Assembly: GCF_921293095.1 (NCBI RefSeq)
Contig: NW_025791688.1
Coordinates: 62,001 to 126,000 of the forward strand
Direction of reading: 5' to 3'
From: Ischnura elegans
Taxonomy: Eukaryota > Arthropoda > Insecta > Odonata > Coenagrionidae
Length of the DNA stretch: 64,000 nucleotides
This document shows, one piece after another, positions 8,841 to 17,752 of this stretch. Under the pieces are notes generated by a model. That model saw only the letters and a program-made list of their open reading frames with translations. It had not been told where the DNA came from and searched no databases. Position numbers and translations under genes: made by a program. The first letter of the stretch is position 1; every line of letters starts with the position of its first letter.

Positions 8841-8895
8841 TAAGCAATGGAGAAAACCAAGCAAGCAATGGAGCGACCCAACAGCAATGGAGAAA
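8841..8895 (-). promoter_or_regulatory. Three histone-downstream-element-like motifs at the 5' end of A1
   Basis: Plus-strand occurrences are TAAGCAATGGAGAAA (8841-8855), CAAGCAATGGAGCG (8862-8875) and ACAGCAATGGAGAAA (8881-8895). In the element sense they read TCTCCATTGCTTA and variants. The match to the H2B, H4 and H3 downstream elements (CCATTGCTTA) is exact over 10 bases for the innermost copy. All three have the same polarity as the H2B element. Confidence 0.65.
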
Positions 8896-8906
8896 TCATT
8901 CAATGA

Positions 8907-8918
8907 ATGTATCTGAAA
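8907..8918 (-). repeat. Family A target repeat between A1 and A2
   Basis: ATGTATCTGAAA, identical to the outer repeats. It separates the 5' end of A1 (which ends ...CATTCA plus four extra bases ATGA) from the 3' end of A2 (which adds three A on the sense strand). One regenerated target evidently received a second insertion. Confidence 0.85.
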
Positions 8919-9516
8919 TTTCAGCACTAAGTGGCCGCGCCGTAGGCGCGTTTGGGAACTGTTCCGGTGAGCCTAAGCTCACCCCAACCAGTCAGTTTAC
9001 AAAAGATTATACTAAATGGCGTAAGTGTTCTGTTGCTAGTGTCGTGTTGTGTTTGCGAGAACGAGAAACTTACAACTAATACATGGATTGATTAAACAAA
9101 AAATTATTTACAAGGAATACAGCATTTTGGAGTAACATTAGAATTTAATTGGTTACAGGATGAGATTAACAATTAACGATGAACATTCTATTTTGTGCTT
9201 ATGGTTTTTTTTTTTCATTCTTTTTTATTAATGTTTTTTTTTTATATATCTCTTTTTTATCTCTTTTATTATTTTTTTATTTTTTTTTTATTTTTTAATA
9301 TGCATTTTAGTTAAGGTTTTTTTTTTTTTTTGTTACATTATCATTTTTTTTTTAAATGCATATTCGTTTATTATTTTTTAAATGGTTTTTTTTGTTTTAT
9401 CATTATTCATTTTTTTTTTTAAGTGATAAGCACTTTTTTTCTTCGTGAATGTCAGTTATACAAAAATTACTAAGGCCTAACTTAGAATTAGAAGAAGGAA
9501 AAGACATAGAAAAGAC

Positions 9517-12219
9517 TCATAGAAGAGTGACTTGGAGAGGCAGTGTATGTGTCGTTGGGATGCTTGGATCATAGTCCCAGATGTGTTCGAGAAGAGTATT
9601 ATTGGTGCCCTTTAGCCTGGATTTGAAATTTTGCGTTAACTGTGAGATGAATTCGTTCATTGAGGGGAGGTTGTGTGCTTTCAGTACATCAGACAAGGTT
9701 ACCAACCGGGAGATTTTAAGGAGATGTCTTATTGATTTGTTTTGGAATATTTCCAGTTTCTGACGGATCGTCCTGTTCTTAGCAAAGATTTCACAAGCAT
9801 AAAGCACCACCGGTCGGACTATAGATTTATAGATACGGATCTGAGCGCTGTGGGAGAGAGCATTGGAGGGAGTGGAGAGACAAGAAATGGCTTGTCGGAC
9901 GGCAATTGCTTTACCGGTGCAATATTTAAGGTGGGGAACGTAACTTAGTCTGCTGTCCAAGAGAATGCCGAGGAATTTGTGCGTGTTAGCTCTAGGTATT
10001 GCCTGATTGTTGAAGTGTGGAGATGTGGTTGTGTTAAATTTTTGTCGGAAAGAGAAATGGACGTGGGTGCTTTTGGTGGCGTTGATCTGAATTTTCCAAT
10101 CAAGCGTCCATTTATGAAGGCGTTTCAGATGGATATTAATTTTGTGAACATTGACGTCGCCCTTACGGGAAGTGGCCGCGATAGCGGTGTCATCAGCATA
10201 CATATGAATGGAAGTTTTCGGAGTTGATGGCATGTCGTTGACAAACAGAGTGAAGAGGAGAGGACTCAGCAATGAGCCCTGCGGAACGCCTGCTTCCATG
10301 GGCCTTAGTGAGGACAAAGTTTGCCCTTCGGCGACTCGGAATTGTCTGTTGTTGAGGTATGAGCTTAAGAAGAGGATGTCGGAGGGAGGGAAATTGAGGA
10401 GATGCAGTTTGTAGATTAGGCCTTTGTGCCATACACGGTCGAAGGCTCGTGCTACATCAAGGAAGACAGCGTCGGTAGAATATTTTCTGTTAAAGGAATG
10501 GCTGATTTTCTCCACCAGGCGGAGAATTTGATGGATGGCGGACATTTTCCTCCGGAATCCAAGCTGTTCCGGGCGAATAATATTATTGGAAGTAGAGAAA
10601 GATTCAAGGCGGGAAAGAATGATTGATTCAAAGACTTTGGAGAGGTTGGACAGAAGTGAAATGGGGCGGGAGTTTCCTGGGATTTTCGGGTCTTTGCCTG
10701 GTTTGGGAATGAGGATGATTTTAGCTTGCTTCCATTTGCTGGGAAAATAGGGAAGGGAATAAGCTGAATTGAAGAGGTCGGAGAGAAGAGAGTTGAATTT
10801 AGGTATTCTGCTGGCAAATTTGAGTTGAAAGTTAGAAATTTGGTCAAGACCGGGGGCTTTTTTAGAAGGAAGAGCTGAGAGAATTTTGCAAACGGAAGAT
10901 TGAGAACAGATGGGGAAGTAAGTGGGAGGAGCAGGAAGGTTGTTGAAGAATCTATTAATTTCTCTTTCTTTGGGGGAAGAGGAGGTGTCAAAGGCCATGA
11001 CTTTTTGTAGGTGGTCAGCTTGGATTTCTACTTTTCTGGTAGGATCAAAAATAAGACCGGAGTCTGTGGACAATGGAGGATGAGAAATTTTTTGTTTGTT
11101 TTTTAGCGCTCTAATAGTCCGCCAGATGGGGCAGGTGTTGGGGTCGTGAATATTCTCTGGATTGTTTTCGAACGTTAGTCTACCGACATGTTCTTCCCAT
11201 TGATGTTGGCTAATTTTTTGTATTTCTTTTTTGACAGAATTTGCCAGTTTGTTGTAGTTAGATTTGTCCGCCTTGTCATGAGAGTTTTGCCAGATTCGGC
11301 GGGCGGTATTGCGTTGTTTGATTAGTGAAACAAGAAAAGCAGGGAATCTGCGAGCATATTTAATTCTGGACGGGAAGGATTTCGTGGCTCTCTCCTTAGC
11401 TGAGATGAGAGCCGTGGTGATTGCATCGGATTGGGTTTCTATGGAATCAGGAGAAGGTATGTTAATGAAAGGGATATTATCTATTGATTTTTCCAGAATT
11501 GATGTGAATTTTTCCCAGTCGGTAACAGCAATAGTGCGTGGAGGACAGCGGTTTGCGGAGAGAGGAATGGAAAAGTGAAGAGGAAGGTGGTCGGAGGTAA
11601 AAGAGTAGATTACAGAAGGAGTGAAGTAGAAGGGAAGATTGAATGATAATCCGAAATCAATAACGTCACATGAACGTGGTGCGTAGTGAGTAGGTTGAAG
11701 AGGAGCTAGGATAGAGAAGTTTTTGTTCCGGATGAAGGAGTAAAGTAGTTTTCCGTCAGGGTTTGCACTATTGCTGTTCCAACTGGGATGTTTGCAGTTC
11801 CAGTCGCCGAAGAACAGGCCATTAGGGTAAATGTTGAACAGGCGCTCCAGAGAGTCAATGCTGAACCTTTGGGAGAGAAGGTGGTATACAGAGAAGATGT
11901 TTATAGGACCGGCGTTGGTGTGTATGGCAATACCTAGAGCTTCGAAAGTGTCTGGGTGCGGGGAGTTTAAGAGGGAATGGGAGAGGTTTTTGCGGACCAA
12001 TACTGCTACTCCTCCTCCCCTTGTGATGCGGTCCAGTCTGTAAACGTGAAAGTGTTCATTGTTTAAGGATTGTTGTGGTGAAAGATGTGTTTCCTGTAAT
12101 AAAATGATGTCTATGTTGTTGTCTATGCTATATTGGAAGAGTTCTTGTTTTTTAGCCAATATACCATTGCAATTCCAAGAGATTACGTTAAGCGTAGATC
12201 TATTGGTGTATGAGTTCAT
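9517..12219 (-). CDS. Element A2 ORF2: endonuclease/reverse transcriptase (900 aa)
   Basis: This is the same protein as in A1 with two substitutions (T at 432, S at 619). The endonuclease residues E43, D139, N141, D210 and H211 and the RT residues D588 and D676/D677 are all present. It starts in an ATGA overlap with ORF1 (12216-12219). No disabling change is visible. Confidence 0.92.
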   Translation of the reverse strand: MNSYTNRSTLNVISWNCNGILAKKQELFQYSIDNNIDIILLQETHLSPQQSLNNEHFHVYRLDRITRGGGVAVLVRKNLSHSLLNSPHPDTFEALGIAIHTNAGPINIFSVYHLLSQRFSIDSLERLFNIYPNGLFFGDWNCKHPSWNSNSANPDGKLLYSFIRNKNFSILAPLQPTHYAPRSCDVIDFGLSFNLPFYFTPSVIYSFTSDHLPLHFSIPLSANRCPPRTIAVTDWEKFTSILEKSIDNIPFINIPSPDSIETQSDAITTALISAKERATKSFPSRIKYARRFPAFLVSLIKQRNTARRIWQNSHDKADKSNYNKLANSVKKEIQKISQHQWEEHVGRLTFENNPENIHDPNTCPIWRTIRALKNKQKISHPPLSTDSGLIFDPTRKVEIQADHLQKVMAFDTSSSPKEREINRFFNNLPAPPTYFPICSQSSVCKILSALPSKKAPGLDQISNFQLKFASRIPKFNSLLSDLFNSAYSLPYFPSKWKQAKIILIPKPGKDPKIPGNSRPISLLSNLSKVFESIILSRLESFSTSNNIIRPEQLGFRRKMSAIHQILRLVEKISHSFNRKYSTDAVFLDVARAFDRVWHKGLIYKLHLLNFPPSDILFLSSYLNNRQFRVAEGQTLSSLRPMEAGVPQGSLLSPLLFTLFVNDMPSTPKTSIHMYADDTAIAATSRKGDVNVHKINIHLKRLHKWTLDWKIQINATKSTHVHFSFRQKFNTTTSPHFNNQAIPRANTHKFLGILLDSRLSYVPHLKYCTGKAIAVRQAISCLSTPSNALSHSAQIRIYKSIVRPVVLYACEIFAKNRTIRQKLEIFQNKSIRHLLKISRLVTLSDVLKAHNLPSMNEFISQLTQNFKSRLKGTNNTLLEHIWDYDPSIPTTHTLPLQVTLL

Positions 12220-13829
12220 GGTTCGGTTTGGAGGAGCAACAGTTGGTTAAGGAGAAAGGTTTTCTTTTCGTTGACGGAGGTGAGAGCGGAGAGGTTGGAG
12301 GATATGCCGGAGAACCAGGACAAGAGATTCTGATTTTCGGCGGAAGAGGGAGTGAGGGAAGGATTGGTATCGGTCTGTGGTTGAAGGGAAGGAAAGCCGG
12401 TTGTAAGCGCAGCTGAAAAGGACCTGGTAAGTGGAAGAGGTTGTGGTGCCGGGGTAGGTTGGGAGGCAGAGCGACGTGCAAGCATCGCGGCTTTGGCTGC
12501 TTTGATTTTGGGGCAGCCGCGGTAGCTAGCTGTGTGAGGTTCTCCGCAGTTGGCGCAGGTTGGCTGAGCGCCTTCAGGCTTGGTGCACTCTGAGTGTGAG
12601 TGGTCTTGACCGCATTTTACGCATTTGGGCTGTAGAGAGCAGTGATTTTTAGTGTGACCGATGCCTTGGCAGCGGTAGCATTGGACAGGAATGGCAGGTT
12701 TTTTGTAATCTGAGATTTTAACTGATAAGCCGGCAAGGAAATGAACGTTGTGAAAAGCTTGAATATTAATGGAAGGGTCTGCTGTGACATGGCAAACTCT
12801 AGTAGGATATGGAGTTACTGAGGTGGTTCCCAGACGACTTTGAGCCACGGAGGGCCTGGTTGAGGTTATTCTGCGGACAGACATGACTGGAAAACCTTGT
12901 TGTTTTAGTTCAGCAAGAACCTGTTCTGTGTCTACTGAGGGAAGGATGCCACGGAGAGCAAATTCTCTGCGACGATTCTCAGGCAGCTGGTAAGTTCTAA
13001 AGGGAATATTTAAGTTGGTAAGGATTGATTTTACTGACGTGAAATCGTTCACTGAATGACATTTTATTATTGCCGAGGTGGTGTTTGTGGCGTGGGAAAT
13101 CGGAGGCGTTGAACAGGCTTTCAGAAGTTTGGGATATAATTCAGTCCATTTGGACGTGTCCGCTACGTAGATAGGCGGAATTTTAACTTTTTTTTCTGGA
13201 GAAACTGGAATGGAATTTGATTGAGAGTCGTTGGAGGAGGGATTGTTTGAAACGGAAATGGAAGCGGAAACGGCTTCGTCGTCATTTGAGGAAAGAAGTT
13301 GATACCTGTTAGTAATTGCTATCGGAATATTTGCCGGAGAGTTCTTTTGTTTTTTCTGAATTTTGCTCCGGGTGACAGCAGGGGAAATGGCATTGGAATT
13401 ATCCAGGCTATTACAAGGGGCGTTCGTAACCTGCGACTGACTGGTAGGGGTAGCTGAAGTTGATGGTTCTGAATTGGCTGATTTGTTTGGGATGACTGAC
13501 TTTATTATGGCTTGATTTGCCTTGCGAGATTTAGTTCCGGAATTGAATTGGGTGGTTGAGTGCGCATGGGTGACTGGGCACGGCGCTGGCGTCTTCGAAG
13601 TAGTTTTGGCAGGCGCTGCTACATTGGCGGAGGACTTCTGGATGGCTGCCGTGCCTTTCCCATCTGCGATCTGCTGGAGTTTGGTAATGGTCCCCTTAAG
13701 GACCGCGGCGGCCTCAGTCCCATACAAAGCTGACAGTCGTTGGATGTCCGCGATGAGACCAACCGTCCCGTTGACATCCGGCGCCGCCGACTCCGGCAGG
13801 GAATCGGCGACGACGGTTTTGGCCGCCAT
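12216..13829 (-). CDS. Element A2 ORF1: gag-like protein (537 aa)
   Basis: The predicted protein appears identical to A1 ORF1, while the DNA carries a few synonymous differences (for example at 12584 and 12660). It has three CCHC-type knuckles near residues 381-430. The 5' UTR upstream (13830-14436) is GC-rich for its first half and ends in the histone-downstream-element triplet. Confidence 0.9.
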   Translation of the reverse strand: MAAKTVVADSLPESAAPDVNGTVGLIADIQRLSALYGTEAAAVLKGTITKLQQIADGKGTAAIQKSSANVAAPAKTTSKTPAPCPVTHAHSTTQFNSGTKSRKANQAIIKSVIPNKSANSEPSTSATPTSQSQVTNAPCNSLDNSNAISPAVTRSKIQKKQKNSPANIPIAITNRYQLLSSNDDEAVSASISVSNNPSSNDSQSNSIPVSPEKKVKIPPIYVADTSKWTELYPKLLKACSTPPISHATNTTSAIIKCHSVNDFTSVKSILTNLNIPFRTYQLPENRRREFALRGILPSVDTEQVLAELKQQGFPVMSVRRITSTRPSVAQSRLGTTSVTPYPTRVCHVTADPSINIQAFHNVHFLAGLSVKISDYKKPAIPVQCYRCQGIGHTKNHCSLQPKCVKCGQDHSHSECTKPEGAQPTCANCGEPHTASYRGCPKIKAAKAAMLARRSASQPTPAPQPLPLTRSFSAALTTGFPSLQPQTDTNPSLTPSSAENQNLLSWFSGISSNLSALTSVNEKKTFLLNQLLLLQTEP

Positions 13830-14374
13830 TGCGGCCTTGACGTTGAAGGGAGGGCAGGAGGGGGGCCTAATTCCCTGACGTGGGGACCCGGCCGTTTCCC
13901 CCGGGCGGTGCTATGAGCGATACTAGCGGCTCAGAATGCCCGGGGTAGCGGCCGAGAACGACCGGGGATGGTCACCTTGTGCAAGGGGGCGACACCCGGA
14001 GGTGAGAACCGCAGTGGCCGAGCTTGAAATTAGGAACAAACTCGGCCAGCCGCGGCCCCCCGGTTGGTCCCTAAAGGTGACGGAAGGGAATTTGAAGAGT
14101 CGTCAGTCGCTTGATGATTTTTGCTGACGAAGTCCAAAGTTGGCCCTCTTTAGGTCCTCGGGTCCTGTGTTGGTGGCGCTGCCTTCCCGTACGCTGACGC
14201 GGGTCGAATGGCAAGGCCTCCTCGCTTGCCGGGGGTTGGCCGGACGACGCTGAAGGCGTCCTCGACGGCCCGGGCGGCGGTTGACGCGCCTCAAGCGGTG
14301 ACGCGTGTCCCTCGGTGCCGATGAGGTCCCTCGTTGGCGGCGTGCCGCGTCTAAGGCACTAAGCTGTGACCAAG

Positions 14375-14429
14375 TAAGCAATGGAGAAAACCAAGCAAGC
14401 AATGGAGCGACCCAACAGCAATGGAGAAA
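14375..14429 (-). promoter_or_regulatory. Three histone-downstream-element-like motifs at the 5' end of A2
   Basis: Copies at 14375-14389, 14396-14409 and 14415-14429 are identical to those of A1. In a transcript starting at the H2B promoter they would fall within about the first 70 nt. Confidence 0.65.
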
Positions 14430-14443
14430 TCATTCAGATATGT

Positions 14444-14455
14444 ATGTATCTGAAA
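14444..14455 (-). repeat. Family A target repeat, promoter side
   Basis: ATGTATCTGAAA followed by AATCCTGGG, the presumed native H2B upstream sequence. In the H2B sense, TTTCAGATACAT starts 19 bp after the first T of the TATA box and contains TCAG, an Inr-like sequence. It therefore overlaps or abuts the H2B start site. Confidence 0.8.
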
Positions 14456-15008
<553 letters not shown>

Positions 15009-15039
15009 GCGATCTCTTTCTTGGAAGAGAATAAAAAAT

Positions 15040-15055
15040 GGTCCTTTTTAGGACC
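15040..15055 (+). terminator. Histone 3' stem-loop of H2A
   Basis: GGTCCTTTTTAGGACC, 31 bp after the stop. Unlike the other four genes, no clear CCATTGCTTA element follows 20 nt later; the weak TCAGTCTTAC at 15074-15083 is the nearest candidate. Confidence 0.9.
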
Positions 15056-15321
15056 GCAAACCATCAAGGTCTGTCAGTCTTACGACTATGTCAAAAATTT
15101 GTATACTTCCCAAAATACGCACGAAAAATAGTCTAGAAATTACTTTCCATTTGTCATGTAGGTGAATCGAGTTGTCAAGTAGTAATGCTTGTAGATAATT
15201 ATAATACATTTAATAATATTGACGGGTGAAGTGTAATGAAGGGAAGAAATTGTTGATCTAGTATAGCTTCGCTGTGAAAAAGTAAAACAGTGGAAATGAT
15301 ATGCAATGCAACGAAAACGTA

Positions 15322-15535
15322 GCGCTACTATGTAGAAATTTGAAAACATTGTGGCAGCTGTCCGTTTCTTAATTAATGATGCATAACAATGTGTCAAGGA
15401 ACACATTTGAATGGATATCCAAAGTAGCAAAAAAGTCGCGATACTATGTAGCAAATTTAAAATATGTTGGCAGCAGTGCGTTTCTAAGTAACTGATAGGC
15501 GATGTCTAACAATATGTCACAATCACCGCATTCGG
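15322..15535. repeat. Diverged tandem duplication in H2A-H4 spacer
   Basis: Two blocks about 115 bp apart share ACTATGTAG, a TTGAAAA/TTTAAAA stretch, a GGCAGC core and a CAATATGTCA-type end. The divergence is substantial, so this is older than the unit duplication, and it is present in unit 2 at 50391-50604. Confidence 0.5.
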
Positions 15536-15573
15536 CCGAAGAATTGTTACAAAAGCGATGAAGGCATTTGGTC

Positions 15574-15586
15574 GTTGCTAAGTAAC
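15574..15586. promoter_or_regulatory. RFX X-box-like motif between H2A and H4
   Basis: GTTGCTAAGTAAC has two RFX half sites with a 1-nt spacer. It lies in the convergent 3' spacer, as does the X-box downstream of H2B. Significance is uncertain. Confidence 0.35.
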
Positions 15587-15920
15587 GCAACACACTATCA
15601 ATAGACGACAATGGCAACGGCTTTTGCCGCTTGAAACTGCAACAATTAGTACTGGAAATGGAACACTGAGCGACCATTATTGTTGAAGTCGCTTAACTTG
15701 GATGGATAAAAAAAACACATTGATCGTCCCTCAGCAGTTTACTAAATGAACTTTCAGTATGGATGAACGTATTAGGTTTAATAGCATAATAACTTACTTA
15801 ATTTTGTGATTAGTGACAAAATAAGTTGTATTCCATTGATGTTCTTTTATTTACACTCCATCATTACCTGATATTTCATTTGTTATCGTTGACATCACAT
15901 TTCTGTGATTGCGACGTGTT

Positions 15921-15934
15921 TAAGCAATGGCAAA
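15921..15934 (-). promoter_or_regulatory. Histone downstream element of H4
   Basis: Minus strand TTTGCCATTGCTTA, separated from the H4 stem-loop by exactly 20 nt, as for H2B and H3. Confidence 0.7.
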
Positions 15935-15954
15935 TAATATCCTGCATGTTCTAT

Positions 15955-15970
15955 GGTCCTGAAAAGGACC
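15955..15970 (-). terminator. Histone 3' stem-loop of H4
   Basis: Minus strand GGTCCTTTTCAGGACC, the canonical TTTC-type loop, 56 bp after the H4 stop. Confidence 0.9.
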
Positions 15971-16026
15971 TTTGTTATTCGATGATGCAGCTGCCAGATG
16001 TAATGGGCTGCTGCCACGATGGAAAT

Positions 16027-16488
<462 letters not shown>

Positions 16489-16500
16489 GCCCAGGTTAGT
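16489..16500 (+). repeat. H3-site target repeat, 5' of element B
   Basis: GCCCAGGTTAGT. Identical copies sit between B and C (18987-18998) and after C (24472-24483), and the same 12 bp lie in front of H3 in unit 2 (51569-51580). It begins 19 bp after the first T of the H3 TATA box. Confidence 0.9.
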
Positions 16501-16501
16501 C

Positions 16502-17752
16502 GGGATCGTCCAGAAGAAGAAGCCCGCCAACCCCGCTCCTGCCGCCGCCACCACGCCGACCACCAACGCCGCCACCAGCTCCATCGCCGGCCCTTCGGGG
16601 GCCAATGCAGATCCTACCCCTCAATCCTCCCGAGCCTCATCCCGTGCCTCCTCCCGTGAAGGATCTATTTCCGAAGCGGGCTCCTTCTCAACCCTTTCCT
16701 TCGACCAATCCCCTACCCCTACCCGTCAACCCCACCTTTCCCCCTCTAGGTCAACGGCAGCGCCGAAGAGCTACGCCAAGGACACTTCGGTGTTCCTTGG
16801 CAATCTTCCGGCAAACGTGACGCAAAAATCTCTGTTTCAGGCGCTAATGTTTGCTTTTCCCCCCCTTAGGACCGTCGCAGATGTGTCTGTCTTCTCGGCA
16901 GATAGGAAAGCCAGGCTCCGCATCCCAGCGTCGTTTGGTTATCTGTTTGAGAAGGCAGACGAAAAGATGAAGCTTGACCACCGACTTGGCGGGCCGTGCA
17001 CTGCAGTAGTGCGGCGCCCGGCCGCCAAGCCGGCGGCCACTAATAAAAAACTTTCTGCTTCCTTTTCAGTTGTGGTGAAAGGAGTGGACCGCGGCACCAC
17101 GGAGGCTGAACTCCAAGAGGGACTGGGCCTAATGTCATCCGACAAGGCGAAGGTGACGAGGATCATCGCCAGGAGAGACGGCCAGCCAACAACGCTGATG
17201 AGGGTCGTCACCCGTGATGCCGACCTGGCCCAGCAGCTACTCCAAGAGGGACTCCAACTATACGGGAAAAGACATAGTGTCGAACCCTCCCATCCTCCAC
17301 GCTGCCAGCCCGCCCAATGCCGCAGGTGTTTGGGTTTCGACCACCCGACACAAGGCTGCAGGCGAGATCTTCGCTGCGCAAGATGCGGGGCGTCCCACCG
17401 CTCCGCAGCTTGCGCGGCGGAGAACCTCAAATGCGCCAACTGCGGAGGAGGGCATCACGCCGGGGACTCGAGGTGCCCTGTGCGCCCGGCGGAACCAACT
17501 GGGCTGGCCAATACTGCCCAACTAATACCTTGCCCTGTTCTTCCCTCCCCAGGTGAAGCGGCCGAATCCCTGGTGACGAAGGACGATCTGCTACGGCTCC
17601 TCAGCATCCTGTTGGCCAACCTACACCCTAAGGAGAGGACCACAGTGGCAGAGATTCTAGACAGCGCGGCTCGCGACGTTCTGGGATACTCCGTCAAGGC
17701 AGTGTATTCCTGGAACCAGCAGCTGGCGGCCATCGGAAGGACAGACGGATGA
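16502..17752 (+). CDS. Element B ORF1, N-terminally truncated gag-like protein
   Basis: About 416 element-encoded residues starting GIVQKKKPANPAPAAATT. An in-frame ATG at 16463 lies in the H3 promoter, upstream of the expected start site, so it is probably not the natural start. The protein has an A/T/S/P-rich N-terminus, an RRM-like part (KSYAKDTSVFLGNLPANVT and SFSVVVKGVDRGTTEAEL), then three knuckles: CRRCLGFDHPTQGC, CARCGASHRSAAC and CANCGGGHHAGDSRC. It is an RNA-binding ORF1 protein of an insect LINE, clade not determined. The stop overlaps an ATG (ATGA, 17749-17752) followed by only 29 codons before a stop, so ORF2 is gone. Confidence 0.75.
   Translation, partial: GIVQKKKPANPAPAAATTPTTNAATSSIAGPSGANADPTPQSSRASSRASSREGSISEAGSFSTLSFDQSPTPTRQPHLSPSRSTAAPKSYAKDTSVFLGNLPANVTQKSLFQALMFAFPPLRTVADVSVFSADRKARLRIPASFGYLFEKADEKMKLDHRLGGPCTAVVRRPAAKPAATNKKLSASFSVVVKGVDRGTTEAELQEGLGLMSSDKAKVTRIIARRDGQPTTLMRVVTRDADLAQQLLQEGLQLYGKRHSVEPSHPPRCQPAQCRRCLGFDHPTQGCRRDLRCARCGASHRSAACAAENLKCANCGGGHHAGDSRCPVRPAEPTGLANTAQLIPCPVLPSPGEAAESLVTKDDLLRLLSILLANLHPKERTTVAEILDSAARDVLGYSVKAVYSWNQQLAAIGRTDG

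Larger units (their letters stand above)
3396..8902 (-). mobile_element. Element A1: intact jockey-type LINE in the H2B 5' region
   Basis: This is a complete non-LTR retrotransposon of about 5.5 kb in the same orientation as H2B: a 5' UTR of about 600 bp, ORF1, ORF2 with an ATGA overlap, and a 3' UTR of about 590 bp that is A-rich on the sense strand (T-tracts at 3680-3905). It ends in two hairpins and only two A residues, not a long poly(A) tail. The 12-bp target repeat flanks both sides. It lies immediately 3' of an almost identical copy (A2), forming a head-to-tail pair. Neither ORF carries a stop, so the element may be able to move. Confidence 0.9.
8919..14436 (-). mobile_element. Element A2: second intact family A copy, head to tail with A1
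   Basis: This copy is full length (about 5.5 kb), almost identical to A1 apart from length differences in the T-tracts of the 3' UTR (9200-9430) and scattered substitutions. Its 5' end is next to the H2B core promoter: the TATA box at 14474-14468 lies only about 30 bp upstream of the first element bases. H2B-promoter transcription would therefore start at the element. Seven bases GATATGT between the element end and the target repeat look non-templated. Confidence 0.9.
15056..15920. other. Convergent H2A-H4 spacer
   Basis: AT-rich spacer identical in layout to 50125-50989. It contains an old tandem duplication (15322-15436 and 15437-15535, both starting GCG.TACTATGTAG and sharing a TGGCAGC...TGCGTTTCT core) and an RFX-like X-box at 15574-15586. 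No convincing gene. Confidence 0.5.

Noticed and set aside
3384-14455. A1-A2 tandem explained by segmental duplication
   Set aside because: The two 5' junctions carry different extra bases (ATGA and GATATGT), which fits two insertion events better than a copy of one; not fully excluded.
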